Part shown: positions 1-5,545 of the stretch, piece by piece
Position numbering within the stretch: the first letter of the stretch is position 1
Layout of the letters: every line of letters starts with the position of its first letter
Assembly (NCBI GenBank): GCA_944386965.1
Contig: CALXDE010000146.1
Coordinates: 1-7,821 of the forward strand
DNA from: an uncultured Oscillospiraceae bacterium
GTDB taxonomy: Bacteria; Bacillota_A; Clostridia; Oscillospirales; Oscillospiraceae
Direction of reading: 5' to 3'
Length of the DNA stretch: 7,821 bases
Made by a program: the position numbers and the translations under genes
Notes under the pieces: model-generated
Told to the model about the DNA's origin: nothing
The model's database searches: none
The model's input: only the letters and a program-made list of their open reading frames with translations

Positions 1-18
1 TTTCCTCAAAACTCCGCT

Positions 19-37
19 CTTATTTCCGAAAAATAAG
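19..37. repeat. Small AT-rich inverted repeat
   Basis: The arms CTTATTT (19-25) and AAATAAG (31-37) are perfect complements around a 5-base centre. The repeat lies just past the T-rich tail of the nrdR terminator. It could be a weak second hairpin that helps end nrdR transcription, or a chance AT-rich palindrome. No gene is visible in bases 1-35. Confidence 0.3.
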
Positions 38-77
38 CATAAAAGAAGGGAGCCTAAGGTTTTTTCCTTAGACTCCC
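38..77 (-). terminator. Rho-independent terminator after nrdR
   Basis: Read on the minus strand, GGGAG-T-CTAAGG pairs with CCTTAG-G-CTCCC around a loop of six A. This gives a 12-bp stem with one T-G wobble (arms 66-77 and 48-59). The stem is followed by TTCTTTTATG, a T-rich tail. On the plus strand the wobble becomes a C-A mismatch and no T-run follows, so it works in the nrdR direction only. Confidence 0.88.
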
Positions 78-99
78 CGTGCCATTTTCAGCGGGACAA

Positions 100-125
100 A
101 TGACCTAATTTGAATGTGAGGTCAT
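100..125. repeat. Inverted repeat in the nrdR 3' untranslated region
   Basis: ATGACCT (100-106) and AGGTCAT (119-125) are perfect complements separated by 12 bases. The repeat sits between the nrdR stop codon and the terminator hairpin. No T-run follows it, so it is not itself a terminator. It may be an mRNA 3'-end structure, a protein-binding dyad, or chance. Confidence 0.4.
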
Positions 126-128
126 CAA

Positions 129-584
129 CTACTTCTCCGCCAGGAGCTTGTTCAGTTCCGACATAAAGGTGTTGATATCCTTGAACTGACGGTAGACCGA
201 AGCAAAACGGACATAGGCCACCTCGTCCACACCCTTGAGTTTTTCCATCACCTGCTCGCCGATGGCCTCGGTGCTGACCTCCCGCTCCAGGGAGTTCTGC
301 AGGTTCTGCTCAATCTCGTCGGTGAGCTTCTCCAGCTCCGCCAGGGGCACCGGCCGCTTCTCACAGGCGCGGATCATGCCGTTGAGGATCTTGCTCCGGT
401 CAAAGGTCTGGCGGCTGCCGTCCTTTTTGATGACCACCATGGGCAGAGATTCCATGGTTTCATAGGTGGTGAACCGCTTCTCACAGGACAGGCACTCCCT
501 GCGGCGCCGGATACTGTTCCCCTCGTCAGCGGGGCGGGAATCCACCACGCGGCTCTCCTTATATCCACAGTAGGGACACTTCAT
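129..584 (-). CDS. nrdR: Transcriptional repressor NrdR
   Basis: NrdR is a cytosolic zinc- and nucleotide-binding repressor of ribonucleotide reductase operons; it senses ATP/dATP and so links dNTP supply to nrd transcription. The 151-residue product has the family's usual length. Its N-terminal zinc ribbon is CPYC (C3, C6) paired with CLSC (C31, C34), with the basic RRRRE stretch before the second pair. An ATP-cone domain covers about residues 49-139, beginning [17 protein letters not shown] and containing [15 protein letters not shown]. The ATG is preceded by GGGAGG with an 8-base spacer, which supports this start. It is probably transcribed alone, from an extended -10 promoter at about 630-638 to the terminator at 38-77. 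The gene upstream on the same strand (684-1211) ends 99 bases away. No nrd reductase gene is in the window, so its targets lie elsewhere. Confidence 0.98.
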   Translation of the reverse strand: MKCPYCGYKESRVVDSRPADEGNSIRRRRECLSCEKRFTTYETMESLPMVVIKKDGSRQTFDRSKILNGMIRACEKRPVPLAELEKLTDEIEQNLQNSLEREVSTEAIGEQVMEKLKGVDEVAYVRFASVYRQFKDINTFMSELNKLLAEK

Positions 585-619
585 CTCGCTGTCCTCCCTT
601 TCTCTATGGTCTGCTGGGT

Positions 620-641
620 ATATGGAGATAGTATACCATAT
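620..641 (-). promoter_or_regulatory. nrdR promoter (extended -10) inside a dyad
   Basis: On the minus strand TATACT (635-630) is preceded by TGG (638-636), which gives an extended -10 element (TGn-TATACT). No good -35 hexamer lies 16-18 bases upstream, as expected when an extended -10 compensates. The -10 is enclosed by a perfect dyad, ATATGG (620-625) and CCATAT (636-641), with a 10-base centre. A protein bound to the dyad would block the promoter. The dyad does not look like the classical NrdR box (ACACTATATATAGTGT type), so autoregulation is only a possibility. Confidence 0.55.
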
Positions 642-683
642 CTTGTTGAAAATTGGTAGACATCATTTGAAATTCTCCCCTCC

Positions 684-1211
684 CTAGTGGAAGACCGGGC
701 GCTCCTCCTCATCAAAGCGGTAGACCACACAGGCGCTGCCCCGGATCACCTGGGTCCGGGCAAAGCAGAACAGCGCCGGCAGCGGAAAGGGATGGTCCGG
801 CGACCAGGGGATGGCCAGCAGCCGCAGTCCTCCCTCCCGGCGCCACAGCGCCCCGGAGAGCCCGGCGGCCTGGCGGGAGAGCCAGGGGTCCTTTTGAAAA
901 AATCCCGTCCCGGCCTCCAGCGCCTCCCAGCCGTCCGACCGGGAGAAGGCGTAGCTCATGCGCATCTCGCCCCGCCAAACAGTCCCCAGGGCCTGGAGCT
1001 CACCGGCGCGCACCGTCCGCCTGAGGCCCATATGCTCCCCCCTGGGCTCCAGGACCCCCAGCGGGTACTCGCCCTTTTCACACAGCAGATAGGCCCGGAA
1101 CAGTCCCGTGTTGTCCCGGCGGCAGGAAACCACCGCCTGGACCTGTCCGCCCCGGGCTGTCAGGGTCACCTGGCCCGCCTGCTCGCCCTGATAGAGCACC
1201 GGATACTCCAC
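684..1211 (-). CDS. Conserved-looking hypothetical protein, 175 residues
   Basis: I do not recognise this protein. The frame is open further upstream, but I place the start at the GTG at 1211-1209 because GGGGAGGTGA lies just before it (GGAGG core to GTG, 7 bases). The ATG at 1232 has a purine stretch only one base away, and the frame beyond it runs through the mazF terminator. From the chosen start the product begins VEYPVLYQGEQAG. No signal peptide, membrane segment or cysteine pair pattern is visible. The first 80 residues alternate short hydrophobic strands with glycine turns (G-x-V-T-L-T, G-L-F-R-A-Y-L-L, P-L-G-V-L-E-P), suggesting a small beta-rich domain. The second half has W/F-rich segments (GFFQKDPWLSRQ, LLAIPWSPDHPFPLPALFCFAR). 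It lies between the mazF terminator and nrdR, on the same strand as both. Codon use (G/C at third positions) matches its neighbours, so it is likely a real lineage gene of unknown role. Confidence 0.72.
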   Translation of the reverse strand: MEYPVLYQGEQAGQVTLTARGGQVQAVVSCRRDNTGLFRAYLLCEKGEYPLGVLEPRGEHMGLRRTVRAGELQALGTVWRGEMRMSYAFSRSDGWEALEAGTGFFQKDPWLSRQAAGLSGALWRREGGLRLLAIPWSPDHPFPLPALFCFARTQVIRGSACVVYRFDEEERPVFH

Positions 1212-1280
1212 ACAATCACCTCCCCGGCACATGCTCCCTCTGGGCAGTGTATGCGGCGGAGGGGGACAACATACCCGGAC

Positions 1281-1328
1281 ATAACAAAACGTGCCATATC
1301 GCGGCCGCATACGGCCGCGATATGGCAC
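1281..1328 (-). terminator. Perfect 17-bp hairpin, probable mazF terminator
   Basis: Arms 1291-1307 (GTGCCATATCGCGGCCG) and 1312-1328 are exact complements around the 4-base loop CATA. On the minus strand the hairpin begins 13 bases after the mazF stop and is followed by GTTTTGTTAT, a modest T-rich tail. I read it as the Rho-independent terminator of the nnrD-lipoprotein-alr-mazF unit. The tail is weaker than usual, so an alternative or additional role in RNA processing or stability is possible. In the plus direction it is followed by CCCCGCG, so it is not a terminator on that strand. Confidence 0.7.
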
Positions 1329-1341
1329 CCCCGCGTTTTCT

Positions 1342-1707
1342 TCAAACCAACCGGTCATTGTGCAGGCCGAAGCTGACAGCCAGCGCGTTGTCCACCTTTC
1401 CCATCAGCTCCGCGTCCACCCGCCCCATCTTCTCACGAAGGCGGCGTTTATCCAGCGTCCGGATCTGCTCCAGGAGCACCACGGAGTCCTTGGACAGCCC
1501 GTAGTGCTGAGCCGAGAGCGAGATGTGTGTGGGGAGTCTCGCCTTCCCGGTCTGGGAGGTGATGGCCGCCGCGATGACGGTGGGGCTGTAGCGGTTGCCG
1601 GTGTCGTTCTGCACGATCAGCACCGGCCGCACGCCCCCCTGCTCGCTGCCCACCACCGGACTGAGGTCGGCATAATAGATGTCGCCGCGTTTGACGCTTG
1701 TATCCAC
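1342..1707 (-). CDS. mazF: MazF/PemK-family endoribonuclease toxin (EndoA/NdoA type)
   Basis: This is a sequence-specific mRNA-cleaving RNase of the MazF/PemK family, close to Bacillus EndoA (NdoA). Of its 121 residues, the stretch [20 protein letters not shown] (5-24) and then RPVLIVQND (27-35) are hallmark sequences. By alignment from memory with the Bacillus enzyme, R27 and T50 match the catalytic Arg and Thr. The [16 protein letters not shown] block (75-90) is the other conserved segment. The start is GTG at 1707-1705; GGAG lies 11 bases upstream, a rather long spacer, so initiation may be weak. It follows alr as in Bacillus, where the antitoxin gene ndoAI lies between the two. Here the 162-base gap is too short for that antitoxin (about 90 residues), and no candidate is visible. 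It may share the alr transcript or use its own weak promoter. Toxin identity is firm; the target sequence cannot be predicted. Confidence 0.95.
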   Translation of the reverse strand: MDTSVKRGDIYYADLSPVVGSEQGGVRPVLIVQNDTGNRYSPTVIAAAITSQTGKARLPTHISLSAQHYGLSKDSVVLLEQIRTLDKRRLREKMGRVDAELMGKVDNALAVSFGLHNDRLV

Positions 1708-1735
1708 TGTAATTCACGCTCCGCCGGAAGAAAGT

Positions 1736-1751
1736 GCCGCCGGTGGGCGGC
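1736..1751 (-). repeat. Short GC-rich hairpin in the mazF leader
   Basis: GCCGCC (1736-1741) and GGCGGC (1746-1751) form a perfect 6-bp stem with a 4-base loop. It is about 30 bases upstream of the mazF start and 5' of its ribosome binding site. It could modulate mazF mRNA folding. GC-rich repeats are frequent here, so chance is also plausible. Confidence 0.3.
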
Positions 1752-1780
1752 CACTATCATTTTCCCACGCAGCCCCGCAA

Positions 1781-1786
1781 TTTATA
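1781..1786 (-). promoter_or_regulatory. Possible -10 element for mazF
   Basis: The gap between alr and mazF contains TATAAA on the minus strand, about 75 bases before the mazF start, in an otherwise GC-rich stretch. No convincing -35 box lies 16-18 bases upstream. A weak independent mazF promoter is possible but not shown. Confidence 0.2.
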
Positions 1787-1842
1787 CAGCCGGGGTGAAA
1801 TTCCCGGCGCCGTGGGTCCGTGCCCCGTTTCATCCTATGCCG

Positions 1843-1857
1843 CCGCCGTGCCGGCGG
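1843..1857. repeat. GC-rich inverted repeat just after alr
   Basis: CCGCC (1843-1847) and GGCGG (1853-1857) can form a 5-bp stem about 12 bases downstream of the alr stop codon. No T-run follows on the minus strand, so it is not a standard Rho-independent terminator and the alr transcript may continue into mazF. The rest of the 1708-1869 gap shows only the weak TATAAA and the small hairpin near mazF, and no gene. Confidence 0.3.
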
Positions 1858-1869
1858 TGCCCGGCGCGC

Positions 1870-3036
1870 TTACAGATAGAGCCGCAGCTCCGTTCCCACG
1901 GTTTCTCCGCCCCGGACATACACCCGGGGCACCCGCTTGCTCACCGCGCAGGTCAGCTCATAGGGGATGGTCCCCGCCAGGGCCGCCAGATCGTCCACCC
2001 GGCTGCGCTGGCCGAATATCTCCACCTCGCTGCCCACCTGAACATGGGACTTGTCGGTCAGATCAATCATGCACATGTCCATGCAGATGCGCCCCAGCAC
2101 CGCCGCCGGACCGTCCTCCGTCATGACGCTGCACCGGTTGGAGAGGCAGCGGAAAAATCCGTCGGCATAGCCGATGGGCAGTACGCCGGTGCGGGTGAGC
2201 CGGTCCGTCCGATAGAGGCGGCCATAGCTGATGGTGCAGTCCGGGTCAAAGACCTTGATGGTGCTGACCGTGGTCTTCAGGGACATCACCGGCCTGAGGC
2301 CAAGGTCCTCCGCACCGGCTCCGCAGCCGTAGAGCAGGATGCCGGGGCGGACCATGTCCAGCTTCATCTCCGGATAATTCACCACAGCCCCGCTGTTGGC
2401 GCAGTGGCGCAGGCGGAAGGAGATCCCCCGCTCCTCCAGGGCCGCGACAAAGCGGCAGAAGAGGTGAAACTGCTGCCAGGTGAAGGACTCGTTCTCCGCC
2501 CCCGGCTCGTCGGAGACGGCAAAGTGGGTGAAGATGCCCTCCACATCCAGATTCGGCATCCGGCAGGAGCGCTCCGCCCCGGCCACTCCCTCGTCAAAGT
2601 GCCGCCCGGCGCAGAGAAATCCCAGCCGGGACATGCCGGTGTCCACCTTGATATGGCAGCGCAGCACCCCGCCGCTCTCCGCCGCCGCGGCGTTATAGGC
2701 CACGGCCTTGGCCTCGCAGGTGACGGCCTGGGTCATATCATATTCCAGAAGCTGAGGGACATACGCCTCCGGCGTGTGGCCCAGGATGAGAATGGGCATG
2801 GTGATGCCGCTGTGGCGCAGCTCCCGCCCCTCGTCCAGGCTGGACACCGCCAGATAGGCCGCCCCCAGCTTCTCCAGCGTCCGGGCCGTCTGAAGGGCTC
2901 CATGGCCGTAGGCGTCGGCCTTCACCACGCCCACCACGCCGGTGTCCGGGCCCACCCGGTCCTGCAAGGTATGAAAATTGTGCTCCAGGGCGTCCAGATC
3001 AATCTCCGCCCAGGTCCTGCGCAGCAGTGGTTCCAT
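1870..3036 (-). CDS. alr: Alanine racemase
   Basis: Alr is a cytosolic, PLP-dependent fold-III enzyme that interconverts L- and D-alanine and supplies D-Ala for peptidoglycan. The 388-residue product has normal family length. K39 in VVKADAYGHG is the PLP-binding lysine. The block HIKVDTGMSRLGF (128-140) contains the position of the carbamylated lysine (K130) and an active-site Arg (R137). HCANSGAV (211-218) is also typical. Y271 in ISYGR is the second catalytic base, PIGYADG (287-293) is the family signature, and GRICMDMCMIDLT (315-327) carries the substrate-site segment. The start is ATG at 3036-3034, preceded by AGAGGAG at a 7-base spacer. The longer upstream frame is only the overlap with the lipoprotein gene: the first 38 bases of alr lie inside the 3' end of that gene, so its ribosome binding site is coding sequence too. 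This arrangement suggests translational coupling. All key residues are present. Confidence 0.98.
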   Translation of the reverse strand: MEPLLRRTWAEIDLDALEHNFHTLQDRVGPDTGVVGVVKADAYGHGALQTARTLEKLGAAYLAVSSLDEGRELRHSGITMPILILGHTPEAYVPQLLEYDMTQAVTCEAKAVAYNAAAAESGGVLRCHIKVDTGMSRLGFLCAGRHFDEGVAGAERSCRMPNLDVEGIFTHFAVSDEPGAENESFTWQQFHLFCRFVAALEERGISFRLRHCANSGAVVNYPEMKLDMVRPGILLYGCGAGAEDLGLRPVMSLKTTVSTIKVFDPDCTISYGRLYRTDRLTRTGVLPIGYADGFFRCLSNRCSVMTEDGPAAVLGRICMDMCMIDLTDKSHVQVGSEVEIFGQRSRVDDLAALAGTIPYELTCAVSKRVPRVYVRGGETVGTELRLYL

Positions 3037-3622
3037 TGTCTGTCTCCTCTGTCGTAAAATCCGTGAACACCGCGGTATATACCACCGCGTCCCCCAGGGC
3101 GATCTCGCCCTGAAGCGGGCGGCCGCTCTCATCAAACCACACGGCGGTATAGCGCTTTCCGCCGCCGCTGTCCGTCGTCTCAAAGGTCACCCGCAGGCAC
3201 GCCGTCTCCCCCAGGCTCTCCTGACAGGACTCCAGGGGATACCCCCGGCCCATGGCCTGGAGCATGCTTGGAACCGCCCACATCGGGCTCACCTCGGTGC
3301 CGGAGTAGATCCCGGCATCCAGCAGGATACCCTCGTATTCCAGCGTCAGCGCCTCCCCGGTCAGTGTCCCGGAGATGCCCGCCAGCTCCTCCGGCGCCAG
3401 CACCTCCACCTCGGACTGCTCCGGGGTATAGGCGCAGCGCAGGGTATAGGTTCGGACCTCCTCCCCGTAGTGACAGGTGAGCTCCGCCTCCACCGAGGCG
3501 GCGGCCAGATCCTGAAACGAAATCTGCAGCTCCTCCGCTCTCCTCTGTTCCATCTCGCCTCCGCAGGCGCCCAGCGCCAGACAGAGGGATATCGTCAGTG
3601 CAAAAAGCAGGGCTTTCCGCAC
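2999..3622 (-). CDS. Small lipoprotein at the YdcC position (LolA-like family possible)
   Basis: The 207-residue product starts with a lipoprotein signal peptide: V/M-RKALLFALTISLCLALGAC, with C20 as the lipidated residue (lipobox L-G-A-C). It should be anchored to the outer face of the membrane. The mature part is beta-rich and acidic, with segments such as EAELTCHYGEEVRTYTLRCAY, TLEYEGILLDAGI and KRYTAVWFDESGRPLQGEI. The last of these is like the beta-hairpin repeats of LolA/LppX-type proteins. It lies between nnrD and alr, where Bacillus has ydcC, a sporulation-linked LolA-like lipoprotein. It is clearly shorter than YdcC (about 340 residues, from memory), so the link is an inference from position and fold style. 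The start is GTG at 3622-3620, with AAGGAG 9 bases upstream. A nearby GTGCGGAAG is in another frame. The gene begins 13 bases after nnrD and overlaps alr by 38 bases, so all three are surely co-transcribed. Confidence 0.85.
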   Translation of the reverse strand: MRKALLFALTISLCLALGACGGEMEQRRAEELQISFQDLAAASVEAELTCHYGEEVRTYTLRCAYTPEQSEVEVLAPEELAGISGTLTGEALTLEYEGILLDAGIYSGTEVSPMWAVPSMLQAMGRGYPLESCQESLGETACLRVTFETTDSGGGKRYTAVWFDESGRPLQGEIALGDAVVYTAVFTDFTTEETDNGTTAAQDLGGD

Positions 3623-3635
3623 ACTTCCGCACTCC

Positions 3636-4469
3636 TTATTCCAGCAATTCCCCGATGGCTGCCGGGATGGCCGCCACCACATCCTCTGGCGTGACGCCGT
3701 AGGCCGTAAGGCGCTTCTCGCACAGATCTCCCGCCCGGCCGTGGAGCCACACCGCCAGGGCCGCCGCGTCAAAGGGGTCCGCCCCCTGTCCCAGGAGGGA
3801 GAGCACCATCCCCGCCAGCACATCGCCGGTGCCGCCCTTGGCCAGGGCGTCGGACCCGGTGGTATTGCGGCGGGCTCTCCCGTCGGGCGCGGCCACGACG
3901 GTGCCCGGCCCCTTGAGCACGGTGACGCAGCCGTTCTCCGCGGCAAAGCGCGCCGCGGCCGTCTCCCGGCCCAGGGACAAGTCCCCGCCCAGGCGGGAAA
4001 ACTCCACGGCGTGGGGCGTCACCACCGTGGGAGACGGGCGGGCCCTCAGCACATCTATATGCGCCGCCGCGGCGTTTATGCCGTCAGCATCCAGCACCAC
4101 CGGACACGCCAGCTCCTCCAGCAGCTTCAGCGCCAGCGCCCGGGCCCCCGGCGCGCCGCCCAGGCCCGGCCCCAGCAGCACCGCGTCACACCCCTCCAGC
4201 TTCTCCCGCACCGCGCCGTAATCCGCCGGCAGAGGATAGGCCATGGAGGCGCCGCACCGGGCGGCCACAATGGGGTACACCTCCGCCGGAACGCCCACGA
4301 ACACCAGGCCGCTGCCTGTGCGGGCGGCGGCCTCCCCGGCGTAGACCGGCGCGCCGGTGTAGCCCACGGCGCCGCCGATGACAGCTACCTTTCCAAAGGT
4401 GCCCTTGTGTCCGTCCCGCCGGCGCGGCGGCAGCAGACTCCGGCACAGGGCCGCGGTAATCGTCTCCAT
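3636..4469 (-). CDS. nnrD: ADP/ATP-dependent NAD(P)HX dehydratase
   Basis: NnrD repairs damaged nicotinamide cofactors: it dehydrates the S form of NAD(P)HX back to NAD(P)H using ADP (bacteria) or ATP. It has a ribokinase-like fold (YjeF C-terminal/CARKD family). The 277-residue product carries KGTFGKVAVIGGA (22-34), LLGPGLGG (98-105), VLDADGIN (125-132), TPHAVEFSRL (151-160), LKGPGTVV (185-192) and the KGGTGDVLAG signature (211-220) with catalytic D216. Only the dehydratase half is present; the NnrE epimerase domain that is often fused to it is absent and must be elsewhere, if present. I chose ATG 4469-4467, with GGAGG 8 bases upstream; a GTG five codons earlier has a poorer ribosome binding site. 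It is the first gene of the unit and has a good promoter at 4503-4531. In many Firmicutes acpS lies upstream of this gene; here a divergent LysR gene takes that place. Confidence 0.95.
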   Translation of the reverse strand: METITAALCRSLLPPRRRDGHKGTFGKVAVIGGAVGYTGAPVYAGEAAARTGSGLVFVGVPAEVYPIVAARCGASMAYPLPADYGAVREKLEGCDAVLLGPGLGGAPGARALALKLLEELACPVVLDADGINAAAAHIDVLRARPSPTVVTPHAVEFSRLGGDLSLGRETAAARFAAENGCVTVLKGPGTVVAAPDGRARRNTTGSDALAKGGTGDVLAGMVLSLLGQGADPFDAAALAVWLHGRAGDLCEKRLTAYGVTPEDVVAAIPAAIGELLE

Positions 4470-4502
4470 GCGCTCCCCCTCCACCTGTTGATAACACAGG
4501 TC

Positions 4503-4531
4503 ATTGTATCACAGACCAGCCGGTTTGTTAA
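4503..4531 (-). promoter_or_regulatory. Promoter of the nnrD-lipoprotein-alr unit
   Basis: On the minus strand TTAACA (4531-4526) and TACAAT (4508-4503) are separated by exactly 17 bases, a good sigma-A-type promoter about 34 bases before the nnrD start. Between it and the ribosome binding site, CCTGT and ACAGG (4484-4488, 4496-4500) can form a small hairpin right next to the GGAGG. This is the only strong promoter I see for the downstream genes up to alr. Confidence 0.75.
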
Positions 4532-4562
4532 GGGGAAAAACACCGGCCAGATTCTCACGGCG

Positions 4563-4578
4563 GCACTTGCAAAAGTGC
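4563..4578. promoter_or_regulatory. Dyad over the lysR -35 box, candidate operator
   Basis: GCACTT and AAGTGC are perfect complements around GCAA. The dyad overlaps the -35 hexamer of the lysR promoter and includes a T-N11-A spacing, as is common in LysR-type binding sites. Negative autoregulation by the LysR protein, which is frequent in this family, would fit. It is about 32 bases from the -35 of the divergent nnrD promoter, so it could influence both. Confidence 0.45.
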
Positions 4579-4595
4579 GAAACCCGTGGTATTCT
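4567..4595 (+). promoter_or_regulatory. Promoter of the lysR-transferase unit
   Basis: TTGCAA (4567-4572) and TATTCT (4590-4595) are separated by exactly 17 bases. The -10 ends 37 bases before the lysR ATG. It points away from the nnrD promoter, leaving 35 bases between the two -35 boxes. Confidence 0.72.
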
Positions 4596-4632
4596 GTCTG
4601 TGTATGCGTAAAATGAGACGGGAGTGGGTGCC

Positions 4633-5529
4633 ATGGACACAAAAAAGTGGGAAGCGCTGCTGACAGCGGTGGAGCTGGGCAGCTTTACCCGGGCTGCCGA
4701 GCGCCTGGGCTATACCCAGTCGGGCCTTACGCACATGATGCACGCCCTGGAGAAGGAGGTGGGCTTTTCCCTGCTGATCCGGGACCGGTACGGTGTCCGC
4801 CTCACCGCCGCCGGGGAACAGCTGCTGCCCGCCATCCGGGAGTTTCAGCAGTCGGGGCGGCGGCTGGAGAATCAAATCTCCCTGGTGGGGAATACCAAGA
4901 AGGAGAGCATCCGGGTGGCGGCCTATTCCAGCATGTGCGTCCACTGGCTGCCGGCCATCGTCTCCAAGTTCCGCATGGACTACCCGGACATCAGCGTGGA
5001 TATCCGCATGGGCAATGTGGACGAGATGTACACTTGGCTCCAGGAGGACAAGGTGGATATCAGCTTTGTCAGCCGCCAGGATCGGGAGGGGTTTGACTGG
5101 GTCCCCCTGTGGGACGACCCGCTGCTGGCCATCCTCCCGCCGGACTATCCCATCGGCAGCTGCCGGGAATTCCCCATCGCGGAGTTCGAGGGGCGGGAAT
5201 TTCTGATGCCTTCCCTGGGGTTTGAATACGACATCATCCCCATTTTCCGCTCCGCCGGGGTTTCCCCGGATATCCGGGACACCTCGGTGGACGACAGCAC
5301 CGTGATCTCCATGGTGGAGCTGGGGCTGGGGTTCAGCATCCTCTCGGAGCTGATTCTCTCCGGCCGGCAGGACAATATCATCGCCCGCCCTCTGGAGGGG
5401 GGCGCCTACCGCCCTCTGGGCATCACCCTGCCCGCCCTGACCCTGGCCACGCCGCTGACGCTGCGGTTCATCGACTACTCCCGGGAGGTTGTCCGGGCTC
5501 TTCACACCCCACACCCCGCCAAAAATTAG
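4633..5529 (+). CDS. LysR-family transcriptional regulator
   Basis: This is a 298-residue regulator of typical LysR length and layout. The N-terminal winged helix-turn-helix spans about residues 3-62, with the family signature GSFTRAAERLGYTQSGLTHMMHALEKEVG (16-44) and then LLIRDRYGVRLTAAGEQLL. A linker helix covers about 65-90. The effector-binding, periplasmic-binding-protein-like domain begins at about 92 (SIRVAAYSSMCVHWLPAIVSKF) and has the usual VSMVELGLG-type element near 226-236. The effector is unknown. The start is ATG at 4633, with GGGAG 8 bases upstream; an in-frame GTG three codons earlier lies inside that site. It is divergent from nnrD and 16 bases upstream of a fused transferase gene in the same direction, with no terminator between. 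The nearest candidate targets are its own promoter, the transferase (as a co-transcribed partner) and the nnrD promoter; none can be proved here. Confidence 0.95.
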   Translation: MDTKKWEALLTAVELGSFTRAAERLGYTQSGLTHMMHALEKEVGFSLLIRDRYGVRLTAAGEQLLPAIREFQQSGRRLENQISLVGNTKKESIRVAAYSSMCVHWLPAIVSKFRMDYPDISVDIRMGNVDEMYTWLQEDKVDISFVSRQDREGFDWVPLWDDPLLAILPPDYPIGSCREFPIAEFEGREFLMPSLGFEYDIIPIFRSAGVSPDIRDTSVDDSTVISMVELGLGFSILSELILSGRQDNIIARPLEGGAYRPLGITLPALTLATPLTLRFIDYSREVVRALHTPHPAKN

Positions 5530-5545
5530 AGAAGAGAGTTTCTGT

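Noticed and set aside
1212..1358. Longer N-terminus for the 175-residue protein
   Set aside because: Starting further upstream would place the hairpin and intergenic sequence inside the protein (CCPPPPHTLPRG-type residues) and ignore the good site before the GTG.
687..1376. Plus-strand frame opposite the 175-residue hypothetical gene
   Set aside because: I considered it because the minus-strand gene is itself unrecognised. The minus frame has a strong ribosome binding site and ordinary protein composition; the plus frame is Pro/Arg/His-rich, lacks a good site and runs through the mazF hairpin.
1708..1869. Possible riboswitch or antitoxin in the alr-mazF gap
   Set aside because: No frame is long enough for an antitoxin, and the short GC-rich stems do not resemble any riboswitch class that I can recognise.
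1291..3057. Very long plus-strand open frame (588 codons) opposite alr and mazF
   Set aside because: It is antisense to two certain genes, its protein is rich in His/Arg/Ala/Gly without domains, and it starts inside the terminator hairpin. It is a by-product of GC-rich codon use.
3741..4616. Plus-strand open frame of 291 codons opposite nnrD
   Set aside because: nnrD is unambiguous on the other strand; this frame has no domain and would cross the divergent promoter region.
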